DNA of 64,000 nucleotides from Stappia sp. 28M-7 (GCF_014252955.1 NZ_JACMIA010000001.1:1798001-1862000), one strand, 5' to 3'; shown: positions 43,404 to 53,064, numbered from the stretch's first letter. Notes: generated by a model from the letters alone, not told the origin. A program made the numbers and translations.

Positions 43404-43446
43404 CCAGGTCACAGACTGCGGGCCCAAAGCCCGCCTTGAGACCTGG
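43404..43446 (+). promoter_or_regulatory. 5' UTR stem-loop overlapping the catE ribosome binding site
   Basis: CCAGGTC (43404-43410) pairs with GACCTGG (43440-43446), and inside it GCGGGC-CCAAA-GCCCGC (43418-43434) forms a second stem. The outer arm includes the GG of the GGAG site (43445-43448) of the gene starting at 43455, so folding would reduce translation. Confidence 0.45.
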
Positions 43447-43454
43447 AGACAGTC

Positions 43455-44351
43455 ATGTCCGCCACCACCCTCGACATCCGAGCCGGCGCGCAAGCCGACC
43501 GTTTCGACATGGCCGCAGCGCCCCTGCGCGTCGGCCTCGTCACGCTGGCCGTGCGCGACAGCGCGCGCGTTGCAGCCTTCTATCGCGACATCCTGGGTCT
43601 GGAAGACCTCGGCACGGACGGTGCGGAGGTGCTGCTGGGCGCTGGCGGCGTGCCGCTGCTGCGCCTGCGCGGCGACGCGGAGCTCGAGATTGCGCCGCGC
43701 TCCGAGGCGGGCCTGTTCCACACAGCATTCCTGCTGCCGACGCGCGCCGACCTTGGCCGCTGGCTCGCCTTTGCCGCCGCGCGCGGCCTGCGCCTGCAGG
43801 GCGCGTCCGACCACAAGGTGAGCGAGGCGATCTATCTCGCCGATCCGGAAGGCAACGGCATCGAGATCTACGCCGACCGCGCCCCGTCCAGATGGACGGA
43901 TGCGTCGGGCGCCATCGTCATGTCGACGGATCCGCTGGATGCGCCTTCGCTGCTCGCCGCCGCCGAGGGGACGCAGTGGCAGGGTGCGCCCGCCGGCACC
44001 ATCGTCGGCCATGTGCACCTGCAGGTCGGGGCGACCGACAAGGCCGATGGCTTCTATGCCGGGCTGCTCGGCTTCGACATCGCCGCGCGCTATCCCGGCG
44101 CGAGCTTCTACGGTTCGGGCGGTTATCACCACCAGCTGGCCGGCAACATCTGGAACAGCCGGGGCGCGGGACCGCGAAAGGACGGACGCACCGGGTTGGC
44201 CGAGCTGGAGATCGTCCTGCGCGACGCCGGCCGGGCCGGGGCCATCGCCGATGCGGCGCGCAAGGCGGGGTTGGAGATGGCCGAGGAGGGGAGCGAGGGC
44301 CTCGTCATCGCCGACCCCTGGGGCACGCGCCTGCGCCTGACTGCAGCCTGA
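43455..44351 (+). CDS. CatE-like catechol-2,3-dioxygenase family protein (two VOC domains)
   Basis: 298 residues, two vicinal-oxygen-chelate halves. The first contains LRVGLVTLAVRDSARVAAFYRDILGL and NGIEIYADR; the second IVGHVHLQVGATDKADGFYAGLLGFD and GGYHHQLAGNIWNSRGA. This matches CatE-type ring-cleavage dioxygenases, though many such proteins are quinone or thiol stress factors. A MarR gene converges on it from downstream, as in the Bacillus CatE/MhqR-like systems. Confidence 0.85.
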   Translation: MSATTLDIRAGAQADRFDMAAAPLRVGLVTLAVRDSARVAAFYRDILGLEDLGTDGAEVLLGAGGVPLLRLRGDAELEIAPRSEAGLFHTAFLLPTRADLGRWLAFAAARGLRLQGASDHKVSEAIYLADPEGNGIEIYADRAPSRWTDASGAIVMSTDPLDAPSLLAAAEGTQWQGAPAGTIVGHVHLQVGATDKADGFYAGLLGFDIAARYPGASFYGSGGYHHQLAGNIWNSRGAGPRKDGRTGLAELEIVLRDAGRAGAIADAARKAGLEMAEEGSEGLVIADPWGTRLRLTAA

Positions 44352-44375
44352 GGGCAGGGCGCCGGTCAGGGCCGC

Positions 44376-44879
44376 TCAGGCCTTGGCTTCCGCGGCCTCC
44401 AGCTCTTCCAGAAGCGCGCGCAACAACCCGGCCAGCGCCTCGCGCTCAGCCGGGGCAAGGTGCGCGAGATAGCGCGCCTCGTTCGCCATGTCCGCCCGGA
44501 ACGCCTCTTCCGCCAGCAAGATCCCGGCCGGCGTCAGCACGACCTCGAGGCTGCGCCCGTCGCTCGCCGATTTCTCGCGCACGACCAGCCCCGCCTTTTC
44601 CAGCCTTGCCAGCCGATGGGTCAGCCCGCCCGAGGAGATCATCAGCGTCGAATAGAGCTCCGTCGGTGTAAGCCGATAGGGCGGCCCTGCGCGGCGCAAA
44701 GTCGAGATGACGTCGAACTCGCCCCGGTCGAGGCCGAAGCCTGAGAAGGTTCTCTCGATGCTGGCACCGGCCAGCAGCGTCAGCCGCCGCGCGCGGCCGA
44801 GGATGGCCATCGGCTCGGTGTCGAGATCCGGCAGTTCCCGCGCCCACTGCGCCCTCAGCCTGTCGACATGATCCGCCAT
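44376..44879 (-). CDS. MarR-family transcriptional regulator
   Basis: 167 residues with GGAG six bases before the ATG. The winged helix is at about residues 55-115 (LTPTELYSTLMISSGGLTHRLARLEKAGLV, in parts) with the wing SASDGRSLEVVLTPAG. It is divergent from the cupin gene with two dyads in between, and convergent with catE. It probably represses itself and the cupin unit. Confidence 0.88.
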   Translation of the reverse strand: MADHVDRLRAQWARELPDLDTEPMAILGRARRLTLLAGASIERTFSGFGLDRGEFDVISTLRRAGPPYRLTPTELYSTLMISSGGLTHRLARLEKAGLVVREKSASDGRSLEVVLTPAGILLAEEAFRADMANEARYLAHLAPAEREALAGLLRALLEELEAAEAKA

Positions 44880-44948
44880 GGCAGTCTCCGCTTCAGTTCC
44901 CGGTCCCCGCCGCTGCTCTAACGCGGCTTCAGGTTCGGTCTCTCGATA

Positions 44949-45006
44949 TCAAGATATTTATCTTGACGCAAAGGCAAATCTCCGAAAGTATCTTCACGTC
45001 AAGATA
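44949..45006. promoter_or_regulatory. Paired MarR operators and cupin promoter
   Basis: TCAAGAT-ATTT-ATCTTGA (44949-44966) and TATCTT-N6-AAGATA (44989-45006) share the AAGATA half-site. A possible promoter lies across them: TTGACG (44963-44968), 17 bases, AAGTAT (44986-44991). Both divergent genes could be repressed by the MarR protein here. Confidence 0.6.
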
Positions 45007-45024
45007 AATGCAGGAGGGATTGCC

Positions 45025-45405
45025 ATGATAGCCAGTGCTCACGCCTCGGCCAAAGAGGCCGGGCGGCCCGATATCTCCGTCCGCCGCCACCGCCCGCCGG
45101 CTCCGGGCGAAAGCCCGACGGTCCGGTTCGAGGGCAAGGACTACGGCGCGCCGGTGTCCATGTTCGTCACCGACAGTGCGCCGGGAACCGGATCGCAGCT
45201 GCATGTCCACCCCTATCGCGAGACCTGGGTGGTGCGGAAAGGCGAGGCGGAGTTCCTGGTCGGCGACGAGCGGCTGCGCGCCTCTGCCGGGGATATCGTC
45301 GTTGCGCCGGCCGATGTGCCGCATCGCTATCTCAACGTGGGTACGGATCAGCTGGAGCTGGTCTGCATTCACCCGTCCGATACGATCCGCCAGCGGGATC
45401 TTTAG
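45025..45405 (+). CDS. Single-domain cupin protein
   Basis: 126 residues from the ATG at 45025 with AGGAGGG six bases upstream. Cupin motif 1 is QLHVHPYRETWVVRKGEAEF (metal ligands H and E) and motif 2 is DIVVAPADVPHRYLNVG. It is a small beta-barrel that could be a dioxygenase or a ligand sensor. It is divergent from the MarR gene and followed 15 bases later by the DUF4287 gene. Confidence 0.82.
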   Translation: MIASAHASAKEAGRPDISVRRHRPPAPGESPTVRFEGKDYGAPVSMFVTDSAPGTGSQLHVHPYRETWVVRKGEAEFLVGDERLRASAGDIVVAPADVPHRYLNVGTDQLELVCIHPSDTIRQRDL

Positions 45406-45420
45406 GCAAGGAAGCCAGCT

Positions 45421-45642
45421 ATGTCGTTGTCCGGAAAAACGCCGCCGGTGAAGGGGCCGGCCTCCTACTTCCCCTCCATCGAGAAGACCTACGGCCGGCC
45501 CATCGCCGAATGGAAGGCCCTGATCCGTTCGCAGTCCGGTCTCAAGCACATGGAACTGGTGGCCTGGCTGAAGCAAACCCACGGGCTCGGCCATGGTCAT
45601 GCCAACGCGCTGGTTGCCCATACGCTCGCCGAGGATAAATGA
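45421..45642 (+). CDS. DUF4287 domain protein
   Basis: 73 residues. GPASYFPSIEKTYGRPIAEW, then SGLKHMELVAWLKQTHGLGHGHANALVAHTL, is the DUF4287 domain, which fills the protein. The helical, lysine-containing fold has been likened to DNA- or substrate-binding modules, but function is not known. It is probably co-transcribed with the cupin gene. Confidence 0.82.
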   Translation: MSLSGKTPPVKGPASYFPSIEKTYGRPIAEWKALIRSQSGLKHMELVAWLKQTHGLGHGHANALVAHTLAEDK

Positions 45643-45732
45643 GGGGGAACTTGGCCAGCCCGCGATGCGTTGGCTTGGCAAGAGGGGCTCGCCCCCGAGC
45701 ACAACGGTTCGTGAACGTTCGAGGCAAAGCTG

Positions 45733-46206
45733 ATGGATTCGTCGACCCTGCCGGCTCTTTTCGGGTTTCTGGCAGCCTGTTTTCTCGCCGCCCTGACCGG
45801 GGCGCTGTTCCGCCCCGGCGAATGGTACGAACGCCTTAAGAAGCCGTCCTGGCGCCCGCCCAACAAGCTGTTCGCCCCGGTGTGGACGATGCTCTACGTG
45901 ATGATCGCGGTGTCCGGCTGGCTGGTCTGGCGCAAGGCGGGCTTTGAAGGCGCGGCCCTGCCGCTCACCGTCTACGGCATCCAGCTGGTGCTCAACGGGG
46001 TGTGGACGCCGCTGTTCTTCGGCCTGCACCGCCCGGACCTCGGCATGATCGACATCGTGCTGGTGTGGCTGTCGATTCTCGCGACGATCGTGCTGTTCTG
46101 GCCGGTGCACATGCTCGCGGCGCTGCTGCTCGTGCCGTATCTCGCCTGGGTCACCTTCGCCGCGGCGCTGAACTTCTCGATCTGGCAGCTGAACCGCGAG
46201 GGGTGA
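45733..46206 (+). CDS. TspO/MBR family membrane protein
   Basis: 157 residues with five membrane helices. Characteristic segments are YERLKKPSWRPPNKLFAPVWTMLYVMIAVSGWLVWR (in parts) and NGVWTPLFFGLHRPDLGMIDIVLVWLSI (in parts). TspO proteins bind and may transport or degrade tetrapyrroles and steer stress responses. GAGG precedes the ATG by ten bases. It is upstream of the cobalamin region, but no shared control is visible. Confidence 0.92.
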   Translation: MDSSTLPALFGFLAACFLAALTGALFRPGEWYERLKKPSWRPPNKLFAPVWTMLYVMIAVSGWLVWRKAGFEGAALPLTVYGIQLVLNGVWTPLFFGLHRPDLGMIDIVLVWLSILATIVLFWPVHMLAALLLVPYLAWVTFAAALNFSIWQLNREG

Positions 46207-46287
46207 GGCAAACGCAAATTACCGCGCGGCGCGTTGCGTCGTGCGGTGGCGCGATGGTCGGCTATTTGGGGGAAGTTAGAAGAAGAG

Positions 46288-46362
46288 TGGCTCCCCGGGC
46301 CGGATTCGAACCAGCGACCAAGCGGTTAACAGCCGCTTGCTCTACCACTGAGCTACCGGGGA
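46288..46362 (-). tRNA. tRNA-Asn (GTT)
   Basis: The minus strand folds as a complete tRNA: acceptor TCCCCGG pairs with CCGGGGA, the D arm is AGCTCAGTGGTAGAGC, and the anticodon loop TGTTAAC has GTT. The TTCGAATC loop is standard and CCA is encoded (46288-46290). Without CCA it spans 46291-46362. Confidence 0.95.
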
Positions 46363-46595
46363 TCACCAATCACGCGGGGCAGATGCACCGCGTCGGTGGC
46401 AGGCGTATAGCAAACTGCGCCGCCGCTTGCCAAGCCCTTTGTCGCAAAACTTTTCCACAGTCGGGGCGGGGCGCGGCTATCGGGGCTTTTTCGCCTGCGC
46501 CGGCAAATACTCCGCAAGGGAAGGCGTGCAAGGCCTTTCCGCCTCGCTGCTGGACGCGGGGCCCTTCGGCAGGCTATGAGTCGTCATCCTCCGGT

Positions 46596-46790
46596 CCTTT
46601 CTGACGGACGAAGTCCGATGAAAGGGGAAAGTCGGAATGCGGTGGGGGAGGACCCAAGTCGGGCTCCCGAATCCGCAGCTGCCCCCGCAACTGTGAGCGG
46701 CGAGTCTTTCTGCATGAACCACTGGGCCTTTTGGTCCGGGAAGGGCAGGACAAGGCGACGACCCGCGAGCCAGGAGACGAGCCGGATCAT
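46596..46790 (+). ncRNA. Cobalamin (B12) riboswitch
   Basis: Conserved core segments appear in order: GGAATGCGGTG, the hallmark B12-box region CCGCAACTGTGAGCGG, then CCACTGG, GGGAAGG and GCGAGCCAGGAGACG. It controls the cobU-cobW-cobN-cobO-cobQ operon in response to adenosylcobalamin. Boundaries are approximate by about ten bases. Confidence 0.93.
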
Positions 46791-46811
46791 CCGGGCCCCC
46801 ACGGGGCCCGG
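46791..46811 (+). terminator. Hairpin of the riboswitch expression platform
   Basis: CCGGGCCCC-CAC-GGGGCCCGG is a perfect 9-base GC stem directly after the riboswitch core. There is no T tract, so it may act by rho or by masking rather than as a classical intrinsic terminator. Confidence 0.55.
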
Positions 46812-46854
46812 CCCGAAACGTCACGCGCCGTCGGGTGGACGGCAGGAGGCCAGA

Positions 46855-46926
46855 ATGTTCCCGTTGAAGGGCGCCCGCCGCTTCAGCTCTCCCGGCATAT
46901 CCAGCCGCGGGGAGACCTGCGCGTGA
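46855..46926 (+). CDS. Short leader ORF overlapping cobU
   Basis: A 23-codon ORF (MFPLKGARRFSS, then PGISSRGETCA) with AGGAGG six bases before its ATG, the best ribosome site in this region. Its TGA overlaps the GTG start of cobU (GTGA). Its likely role is translational coupling of cobU to the riboswitch-controlled site, not a functional peptide. Confidence 0.45.
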   Translation: MFPLKGARRFSSPGISSRGETCA

Positions 46927-47510
46927 GCCATGCTCCCGCATCCAATACCTTGCCTGCCCCGGCTCGTGTCGTGGCCCGCACCGTGCTGGTGACGGGCGGC
47001 GCGCGCTCGGGCAAGAGCCTTTATGCCGAAGGGCTGGTGAGCGCAGCGCAGCGCGAGCGCATCTATGTCGCCACCTGCACACCCTTCGATGACGAGATGC
47101 GCCAGCGCGTCGACCGCCACCGTCACCAGCGGGGCGAGGGCTGGCGCACCATCGAGGAGCCGCGCGACCTTGCCGGTGTCATCGCCGCCGAAAGCACGGC
47201 CCAAAGCGCCATCCTCGTCGATTGCCTGACGCTGTGGCTCAGCAACCTGATTTTCGCCGAGGCCGATCCGGAAGTGGAAACGGTCCGGCTTGCCGAGGCG
47301 CTGCGCTCAGCGCCCGGTCCCGTCGTTCTCGTCACGAACGAGGTCGGCTCGGGCATCGTTCCCGACAATGCGCTCGCCCGCCGCTTTCGCGACGAGCAGG
47401 GGCGCCTCAATCGCCGCATCGCGGAACTCGCCGATGTCGCGGTGCTTGTCGCCGCCGGCCTGCCGCTCGTTCTCAAGCCGTCCCACCTTCAGCCGGAGAT
47501 TCGCCTATGA
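46923..47510 (+). CDS. cobU: Adenosylcobinamide kinase / adenosylcobinamide-phosphate guanylyltransferase
   Basis: 195 residues from the GTG at 46923 (called cobP in Pseudomonas denitrificans nomenclature). The P-loop is VLVTGGARSGKSLYAE and the second motif is VDCLTLWLSNLIF; NEVGSGIVPDNALARRFRDEQGRLN (in parts) is invariant. The H in RHRHQRGEGWRTIEEP is the guanylylated-histidine region. It acts late in cobalamin nucleotide-loop assembly. Its stop overlaps the cobW start. Confidence 0.93.
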   Translation: MSHAPASNTLPAPARVVARTVLVTGGARSGKSLYAEGLVSAAQRERIYVATCTPFDDEMRQRVDRHRHQRGEGWRTIEEPRDLAGVIAAESTAQSAILVDCLTLWLSNLIFAEADPEVETVRLAEALRSAPGPVVLVTNEVGSGIVPDNALARRFRDEQGRLNRRIAELADVAVLVAAGLPLVLKPSHLQPEIRL

Positions 47511-48625
47511 CCGCATCCACGCCCCGCACCGCCGGCAAGATCCCGGCCACCATCGTCACCGGCTTCCTGGGGGCCGGCAAAACGACGCTGCTCTCCAACC
47601 TCCTGCGCGAGGCGAAGGGCAAGCGCATCGCGCTCATCGTCAACGAATTCGGCGACATGGGCTTCGACGGCTCGCTGGTCGACGGCTGCGCCGATCCGGA
47701 CTGCGCGGCGGAAGAGGTGGTGGAGCTGACCAACGGCTGCATCTGCTGCACCGTCGCCGACGACTTCCTCCCCACCATGGAAATGCTGATCGCCCGCGAT
47801 GAGGCGCCGGACCACATTGTCATCGAGACCTCGGGCCTTGCCCTGCCGCAGCCGCTGGTGCGCGCCTTCTCCTGGCCGAGCGTCAAGACCCGCGTGACGG
47901 TCGACGCGGTGGTGACGGTGGTGGACGTTGCGGCCGTCGCCGAAGGTCGCGTGACGGGCGACGAGGTGGCGCTGGCTGCGCAGCGCGCCGCCGACGAGGC
48001 GCTGGACCACGACAGCCCGGTGGAGGAACTGTTCGAGGACCAGCTCGTCTGCGCCGATCTCGTGGTGCTGAACAAGGCCGACCTCGTCGACGCGGCGACG
48101 CTGGAGCGCGTGCGCGCCGAGGTTGCCGGCCGCGTCCGCGCGGCGGTGGAGATCGTCGCGGCGGAAAAGGGCATGCTTGCCGCAGACGTGCTGCTCGGCC
48201 GCGCCAGTGCCGCGGAAGAGGACATGCACGGCCGCGAGAGCCATCACGAGCATCACCACCACGACGACCATGACCATGATCACGACGATCACGATCACGA
48301 CCATGACCACGATCACCACCACCACCATCATCACGACCACGACGACTTCGTCAGCCATGTGGTCGAGCTCGCCCCGCTCGCCTCTCTGAAGGACCTGGAA
48401 GCGCGCGTTGCCGCCGCCATGGCGGTGCCGGGCGTCCTGCGCATCAAGGGGGCGGTCGGCATCGAGGGCAAGGCGGCGCCTGCCATGGTGCAGGCGGTCG
48501 GCCCGCGCGTCGAAGCGTGGTTCGCGCGCGATGCACGCGGTCCCGGCCGCGTCGTGGTGATCGGCCTTGCCGGCTTCGACCTTGCCCGTGTCGAGGGCCT
48601 GCTCGCCAGCGCGCTCGCGGCCTGA
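47507..48625 (+). CDS. cobW: CobW metal-chaperone GTPase with a long histidine-rich stretch
   Basis: 372 residues. Walker A GFLGAGKTT (19-27), the metal-binding CICC (78-81), NKAD (189-192), then a His/Asp-rich region at about 241-279 with more than twenty histidines. CobW is a G3E-family GTPase thought to deliver cobalt to CobNST. The C-terminal CobW_C domain is present. It starts in an overlap with cobU, 36 bases before cobN, consistent with cobalt supply for the next gene. Confidence 0.93.
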   Translation: MTASTPRTAGKIPATIVTGFLGAGKTTLLSNLLREAKGKRIALIVNEFGDMGFDGSLVDGCADPDCAAEEVVELTNGCICCTVADDFLPTMEMLIARDEAPDHIVIETSGLALPQPLVRAFSWPSVKTRVTVDAVVTVVDVAAVAEGRVTGDEVALAAQRAADEALDHDSPVEELFEDQLVCADLVVLNKADLVDAATLERVRAEVAGRVRAAVEIVAAEKGMLAADVLLGRASAAEEDMHGRESHHEHHHHDDHDHDHDDHDHDHDHDHHHHHHHDHDDFVSHVVELAPLASLKDLEARVAAAMAVPGVLRIKGAVGIEGKAAPAMVQAVGPRVEAWFARDARGPGRVVVIGLAGFDLARVEGLLASALAA

Positions 48626-48661
48626 TCCGGACGACAGGCTAGGCGCAGGGCAGGAGACGGC

Positions 48662-51600
48662 ATGCATATTCTCGCAGGACGCAGCGGACGCATCGACCAG
48701 GGCGACGAGGCGGTTGATCTCGGCCAGTCGCCGGCCGATGTCGTCGTGCTGTCGGCAGCCGATACGGAACTCGCCTCGCTAGCTGCCGTGGCGGCGGGCG
48801 GCGGGGCGGAGCAGCCGAGCCTGCGTCTTGCCAACCTGATGGCCCTGTCGCACCCCTATTCGGTCGACATGTATGCCGAGCAGACGGTGGCGGGCTCGCG
48901 GCTCGTCGTGCTGCGTCTGCTCGGCGGAGCGGAATACTGGCCCTATGGCGTCGAGCGGCTGACCGAGGCGGCGCGCGGCCACGGCCTGCACCTGGCGGTG
49001 ATGCCGGGCGACGACCGCTGGGACGCGGATCTTGCCGCCCGCTCCACGCTGCCCGTCGACGAGGTGATGCGCCTGTGGCGCTACCTCGCCGAAGGCGGGG
49101 CGGAGAATCTCGGCAACTTCCTGCGCTACGCCGCGCATCTGCTGGACGGGGCGGAGGAGCCCGATCCGCCGCGCCCGCTGCCGCGCGCCGGCCTGCTGCT
49201 GCCCGGCCGGGCACGCCCGACGCTGGCCGACCTGCGGGCGACCTGGGCCGATCCTGCCGCCCCCGTTGCCGCCATCGTCTTCTACAAGGCCTTGATGCAG
49301 AGCGCTGCGACCGCGCCGGTCGAGGCCCTGTGCGAAGCGCTGGCGGGCGAGGGCATCAACCCGCTGCCGATCTTCGTCTCTTCGCTGAAGGAGGCCGAAT
49401 CCGCCTCCGTGCTGGCCGCGCTCTTTGCCGAGGCGCCACCCGCCGTGGTGCTAAACGCGACAGCCTTCGCCGTCTCGAAGGCCGGCGAGGCCCACAGCGA
49501 AACGCCGCTCGACGCACCGGGCGTGCCCGTGCTGCAGGTGGTGTTCTCCTCGTCCTCGGAAGAGGGGTGGCGCGATGCAGACCAGGGCCTGTCGATCCGC
49601 GACCTTGCCATGCATGTGGTGATGCCGGAGGTGGACGGGCGCATTCTCACCCGCGCGGTCTCTTTCAAGGAGCAGGCGCCGCACGATCCGCTGACCCAGT
49701 CCGCGACCATGCGTTTCGTGCCGAAACCCGACCGGGTGGCCTTCGTCGCCGCCCAGGCCGCGCGGATCGCCCGCCTTGCCGCCACCCCGGCGGCGGAGCG
49801 CAAGGTGGCGCTGATCCTTGCCAACTATCCCAACAAGGACGGGCGCCTGGCCAATGGCGTCGGCCTCGACACGCCGGCCTCCTGCGCCCTGCTGTTGCAG
49901 CGGCTGGCCGCCGAGGGCTACCGCATCGACGGCGCGCCGGAGGGCTCTGCCGAGCTGATGGCGCGGATCAGCGACGGCCCGACCAACGACATCGCCGCCC
50001 GCCGCGTGCGCCATGGCGGCGCTGAGCTGCCGCTCGCTGACTATGCCGCCGCCTTCGCCCGGCTGCCGCAGGCGGTGCGCGAGGCAGTCACCGCGCGCTG
50101 GGGGGAGCCGCAAGACGATCCGCATGTGGAGGAGGGGGCGTTCCGCCTCGCCGTGACGCGCTTCGGCAATGCGGTCGTCGGCATCCAGCCGGCGCGCGGC
50201 TACAACATCGATCCCAAGGCGACCTATCACGACCCGGATCTCGTCCCGCCGCACCACTATTTCGCGTTCTACATCTGGCTGCGCGAGGCATTCGGTGTCC
50301 ACGCCGTGGTGCATCTGGGCAAGCACGGAAACCTCGAATGGCTGCCGGGCAAGGCGCTGGCGCTGTCGGAAGACTGTTTCCCCGAAGCCGTGCTGGGGCC
50401 GCTGCCCAACATCTATCCCTTCATCGTCAACGACCCGGGCGAGGGCGCGCAGGCCAAGCGCCGCACCTCCGCCGTCATCGTCGATCATCTGACGCCGCCG
50501 CTGGCGCGGGCCGAAAGTCATGGCGTCGCCGCCGAGCTGGAGGTGCTGCTCGACGAGTATTACCTGGCGCAGGGCGTCGACCCGCGCCGGCTGAAGGCGC
50601 TGACCCGCGACATTCTCGAGGCGGCGGAACGACACGGTCTCGACCGCGACATCGGCCTGACCAGCGAGATGGACGAGGAGACGCGGCTCGCGCGGCTCGA
50701 CGCGCATCTGTGCGACCTGAAGGAGCTGCAGATCCGCGACGGGCTGCATGTTCTGGGCGCTGCACCTGGCGGCGATCTGCTGACCGCGCTGCTCGTCGCA
50801 CTGGTGCGGGTGCCGCGCGGGGAAGGGCCGGCGAATGAGGGCATCACCCGGGCGCTCGCCTGCGATCTCGGGCTGGAGGGCTTCGATCCGCTCGCCTGCG
50901 CCTACGAACTGCCCTTCGACGGGCCGCGCCCGCCGTTGCTTGAAGAGGTGGCAAGCAGCCCCTGGCGCAGCTGCGGCGACACGGTGGAGCGGCTGGAACT
51001 GCTGGCAGCCCGGCTGGCGGAGCAGGGATCTGCGCCGGACGGCTTTGCCGCTACCGCCGCGGTGCTGGAAGAGATCGAGACCCGCATCCGCCCGGCCGTC
51101 ACCGCCTCGGGCGAGGCGGAAACCGCCGGCGTTCTTGCCGGTCTTGCCGGACGCTTCGTGCCGCCGGGGCCGTCCGGAGCGCCGACGCGCGGGCGCCCCG
51201 ATGTACTGCCGACGGGCCGCAACTTCTACTCCGTCGATGTGCGCGCCGTGCCGACCGAGACCTCCTGGCGCATCGGCGCGGCCAGCGCCGAGCGGCTGGT
51301 CGAGCGGCATTTCCAGGACGAGGGCGAGTATCCGGCCGCCGTCGTGCTGACCTGCTGGGGCACGGCCAACATGCGCACCGGCGGCGACGACATCGCCCAG
51401 GCGCTGGCGCTGATCGGCGCCCGGCCGAAATGGGAGGCGGGCTCGGGCCGCGTCACCGGTTTCGACATCCTGTCGCTGGCCGAGCTCGGCCGGCCGCGCG
51501 TCGACGTCACGCTGCGGATTTCCGGCTTCTTCCGCGATGCCTTCCCGCATCAGGTCGACCTGTTCCAGTCGGCGGTCGCCGCCATCGCCAAGCTGGAGGA

Positions 51601-52435
51601 GCCGGAGGACGCCAACCCGCTCGCCGCGCGCGCCCGCAAGGAAGCCGCCCGGCTGGAGGCGGACGGCCTTGCCCCGGAAAAGGCCCGCCGGCAGGCGCTC
51701 TACCGGGTCTTCGGCTCGAAGCCCGGAGCCTATGGCGCCGGCCTGCAGGCGCTGATCGACGAGCGGATCTGGGATGCCCGCGCGGACTTTGCCGACGCGT
51801 TCCTCGCCTGGGGCTCCTACGCCTATGGTGGCGGGGCGAAGGGCGAGGGCGCCCGCGCCAGCCTGACCGCGCGCCTGTCGCAGGTCGACGCGGTGCTGCA
51901 CAACCAGGACAACCGCGAGCACGACCTGCTCGACAGCGACGACTACTACCAGTTCGAGGGCGGGCTCGCCGCGACGGTGGAAACGCTGAAGGGCACGGCG
52001 CCGAAGATCTATCACAACGACCACTCGCGCCCCGAGCGCCCGGTGATCCGCACCCTGTCGGAGGAGATCGGCCGGGTGGTGCGGGGGCGCGCCGCCAATC
52101 CGAAGTGGATCGCCGGCGTCATGCGCCACGGCTACAAGGGCGCGTTCGAGATCGCCGCGACGGTGGATTATCTCTTCGCCTTTGCCGCCACCACCAATGC
52201 GGTGGGCGACCATCACTTCGACCAGCTCTATGATGCCTATCTGGACGACGGCGAAGTCCGCGCCTTTCTGGAGAAGGCCAATCCGAAGGCGCTGGAGGAA
52301 ATCGAGGCGCGCTTCCGCGAGGCGGTCGAGCGCGATCTGTGGCGGCCGCGGCGCAATTCGGTGCGCGCGGCCTTGAACATCGAAAGCCCGCAGGGGGAAA
52401 CTCCGCACGGGCAGGAAAGGGAGACGACCTCGTGA
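48662..52435 (+). CDS. cobN: Cobaltochelatase large subunit CobN
   Basis: 1257 residues, full length for CobN. Family segments include [32 protein letters not shown] (in parts), [26 protein letters not shown] (in parts) and a C-terminal [17 protein letters not shown]. CobN inserts cobalt into hydrogenobyrinic acid a,c-diamide with CobS and CobT, which are not in this window. AGGAG lies seven bases before the ATG. The GTGA stop overlaps cobO. Confidence 0.97.
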   Translation: MHILAGRSGRIDQGDEAVDLGQSPADVVVLSAADTELASLAAVAAGGGAEQPSLRLANLMALSHPYSVDMYAEQTVAGSRLVVLRLLGGAEYWPYGVERLTEAARGHGLHLAVMPGDDRWDADLAARSTLPVDEVMRLWRYLAEGGAENLGNFLRYAAHLLDGAEEPDPPRPLPRAGLLLPGRARPTLADLRATWADPAAPVAAIVFYKALMQSAATAPVEALCEALAGEGINPLPIFVSSLKEAESASVLAALFAEAPPAVVLNATAFAVSKAGEAHSETPLDAPGVPVLQVVFSSSSEEGWRDADQGLSIRDLAMHVVMPEVDGRILTRAVSFKEQAPHDPLTQSATMRFVPKPDRVAFVAAQAARIARLAATPAAERKVALILANYPNKDGRLANGVGLDTPASCALLLQRLAAEGYRIDGAPEGSAELMARISDGPTNDIAARRVRHGGAELPLADYAAAFARLPQAVREAVTARWGEPQDDPHVEEGAFRLAVTRFGNAVVGIQPARGYNIDPKATYHDPDLVPPHHYFAFYIWLREAFGVHAVVHLGKHGNLEWLPGKALALSEDCFPEAVLGPLPNIYPFIVNDPGEGAQAKRRTSAVIVDHLTPPLARAESHGVAAELEVLLDEYYLAQGVDPRRLKALTRDILEAAERHGLDRDIGLTSEMDEETRLARLDAHLCDLKELQIRDGLHVLGAAPGGDLLTALLVALVRVPRGEGPANEGITRALACDLGLEGFDPLACAYELPFDGPRPPLLEEVASSPWRSCGDTVERLELLAARLAEQGSAPDGFAATAAVLEEIETRIRPAVTASGEAETAGVLAGLAGRFVPPGPSGAPTRGRPDVLPTGRNFYSVDVRAVPTETSWRIGAASAERLVERHFQDEGEYPAAVVLTCWGTANMRTGGDDIAQALALIGARPKWEAGSGRVTGFDILSLAELGRPRVDVTLRISGFFRDAFPHQVDLFQSAVAAIAKLEEPEDANPLAARARKEAARLEADGLAPEKARRQALYRVFGSKPGAYGAGLQALIDERIWDARADFADAFLAWGSYAYGGGAKGEGARASLTARLSQVDAVLHNQDNREHDLLDSDDYYQFEGGLAATVETLKGTAPKIYHNDHSRPERPVIRTLSEEIGRVVRGRAANPKWIAGVMRHGYKGAFEIAATVDYLFAFAATTNAVGDHHFDQLYDAYLDDGEVRAFLEKANPKALEEIEARFREAVERDLWRPRRNSVRAALNIESPQGETPHGQERETTS

Positions 52436-53064
52436 GCGACAAGAAGGCCGAAATGAGCGAAGAGGAGCTCAACGCCCGCCACGCCGAGAAGATGCGCAAG
52501 AAGAAGGCCGCGCGCGACAAGATCATGGCGACCAAGACCATCGAGAAGGGTCTCCTGATCGTCCATACCGGCAAGGGCAAGGGCAAGTCGACGGCCGGCT
52601 TCGGCATGGTGTTCCGCTCGCTCGGCCACGGCCACAAGGTCGCCGTGGTGCAGTTCGTCAAGGGCCGCATCGAGACCGGCGAGCGCATGGCGCTGGAACG
52701 CTTCTCCGACCTCGTCACCATCAAGCGCATGGGCGAGGGCTTCACCTGGGAGACCCAGGACCGCCAGCGCGACATCGATGCCGCCCGAGCCGCCTGGGAA
52801 GCGGCCAAGGACCTGATCCGCTCGCGCGAGCATCGCCTCGTCCTGTGCGACGAGCTGAACATCGTGCTGCGCTACGACTACCTGCCGATCGAGGAAGTCG
52901 TCGCCTTCCTGCGCGACGAGAAGCCGGAGGACGTGCATGTCGTCGTCACCGGCCGCAACGCCAAGGACGAGCTGATCGAGATCGCCGACCTCGTCACCGA
53001 GATGGAGCAGGTCAAGCACCCGTTCCGCTCCGGCGTGAAGCCGCAGGAGGGGATCGAGTTCTGA
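52432..53064 (+). CDS. cobO: Cob(I)yrinic acid a,c-diamide adenosyltransferase
   Basis: 210 residues from the GTG at 52432. The P-loop is [15 protein letters not shown] and the family segments [21 protein letters not shown] and [17 protein letters not shown] are present. The N-terminal lysine-rich helix (about 10-35) is typical of CobO. It adds the adenosyl group to cobalt. Its stop overlaps cobQ by one base (TGATG). Confidence 0.95.
   Translation: MSDKKAEMSEEELNARHAEKMRKKKAARDKIMATKTIEKGLLIVHTGKGKGKSTAGFGMVFRSLGHGHKVAVVQFVKGRIETGERMALERFSDLVTIKRMGEGFTWETQDRQRDIDAARAAWEAAKDLIRSREHRLVLCDELNIVLRYDYLPIEEVVAFLRDEKPEDVHVVVTGRNAKDELIEIADLVTEMEQVKHPFRSGVKPQEGIEF

Noticed and set aside
41529-44132. 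An 867-codon open frame on the minus strand opposite the chemoreceptor
   Set aside because: It is a frame shadow in GC-rich DNA. The plus strand carries a complete receptor with HAMP and signalling tip and catE, and the minus translation has no recognisable domain.
46477-46587. A 36-codon minus-strand ORF opposite the riboswitch start
   Set aside because: The candidate ribosome site touches the ATG with no spacing, and the region is explained by the riboswitch leader and tRNA surroundings.
48229-48346. A tandem-repeat or CRISPR-like array
   Set aside because: The repeated GACCAC/CATGAC-type codons encode the His/Asp-rich region of CobW in frame. No spacer structure exists, and no CRISPR array was found anywhere in the window.
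49451-52408. A 985-codon minus-strand frame opposite cobN
   Set aside because: CobN is unmistakable on the plus strand. The antisense translation is rich in Arg, Gly and Ala with no motif.
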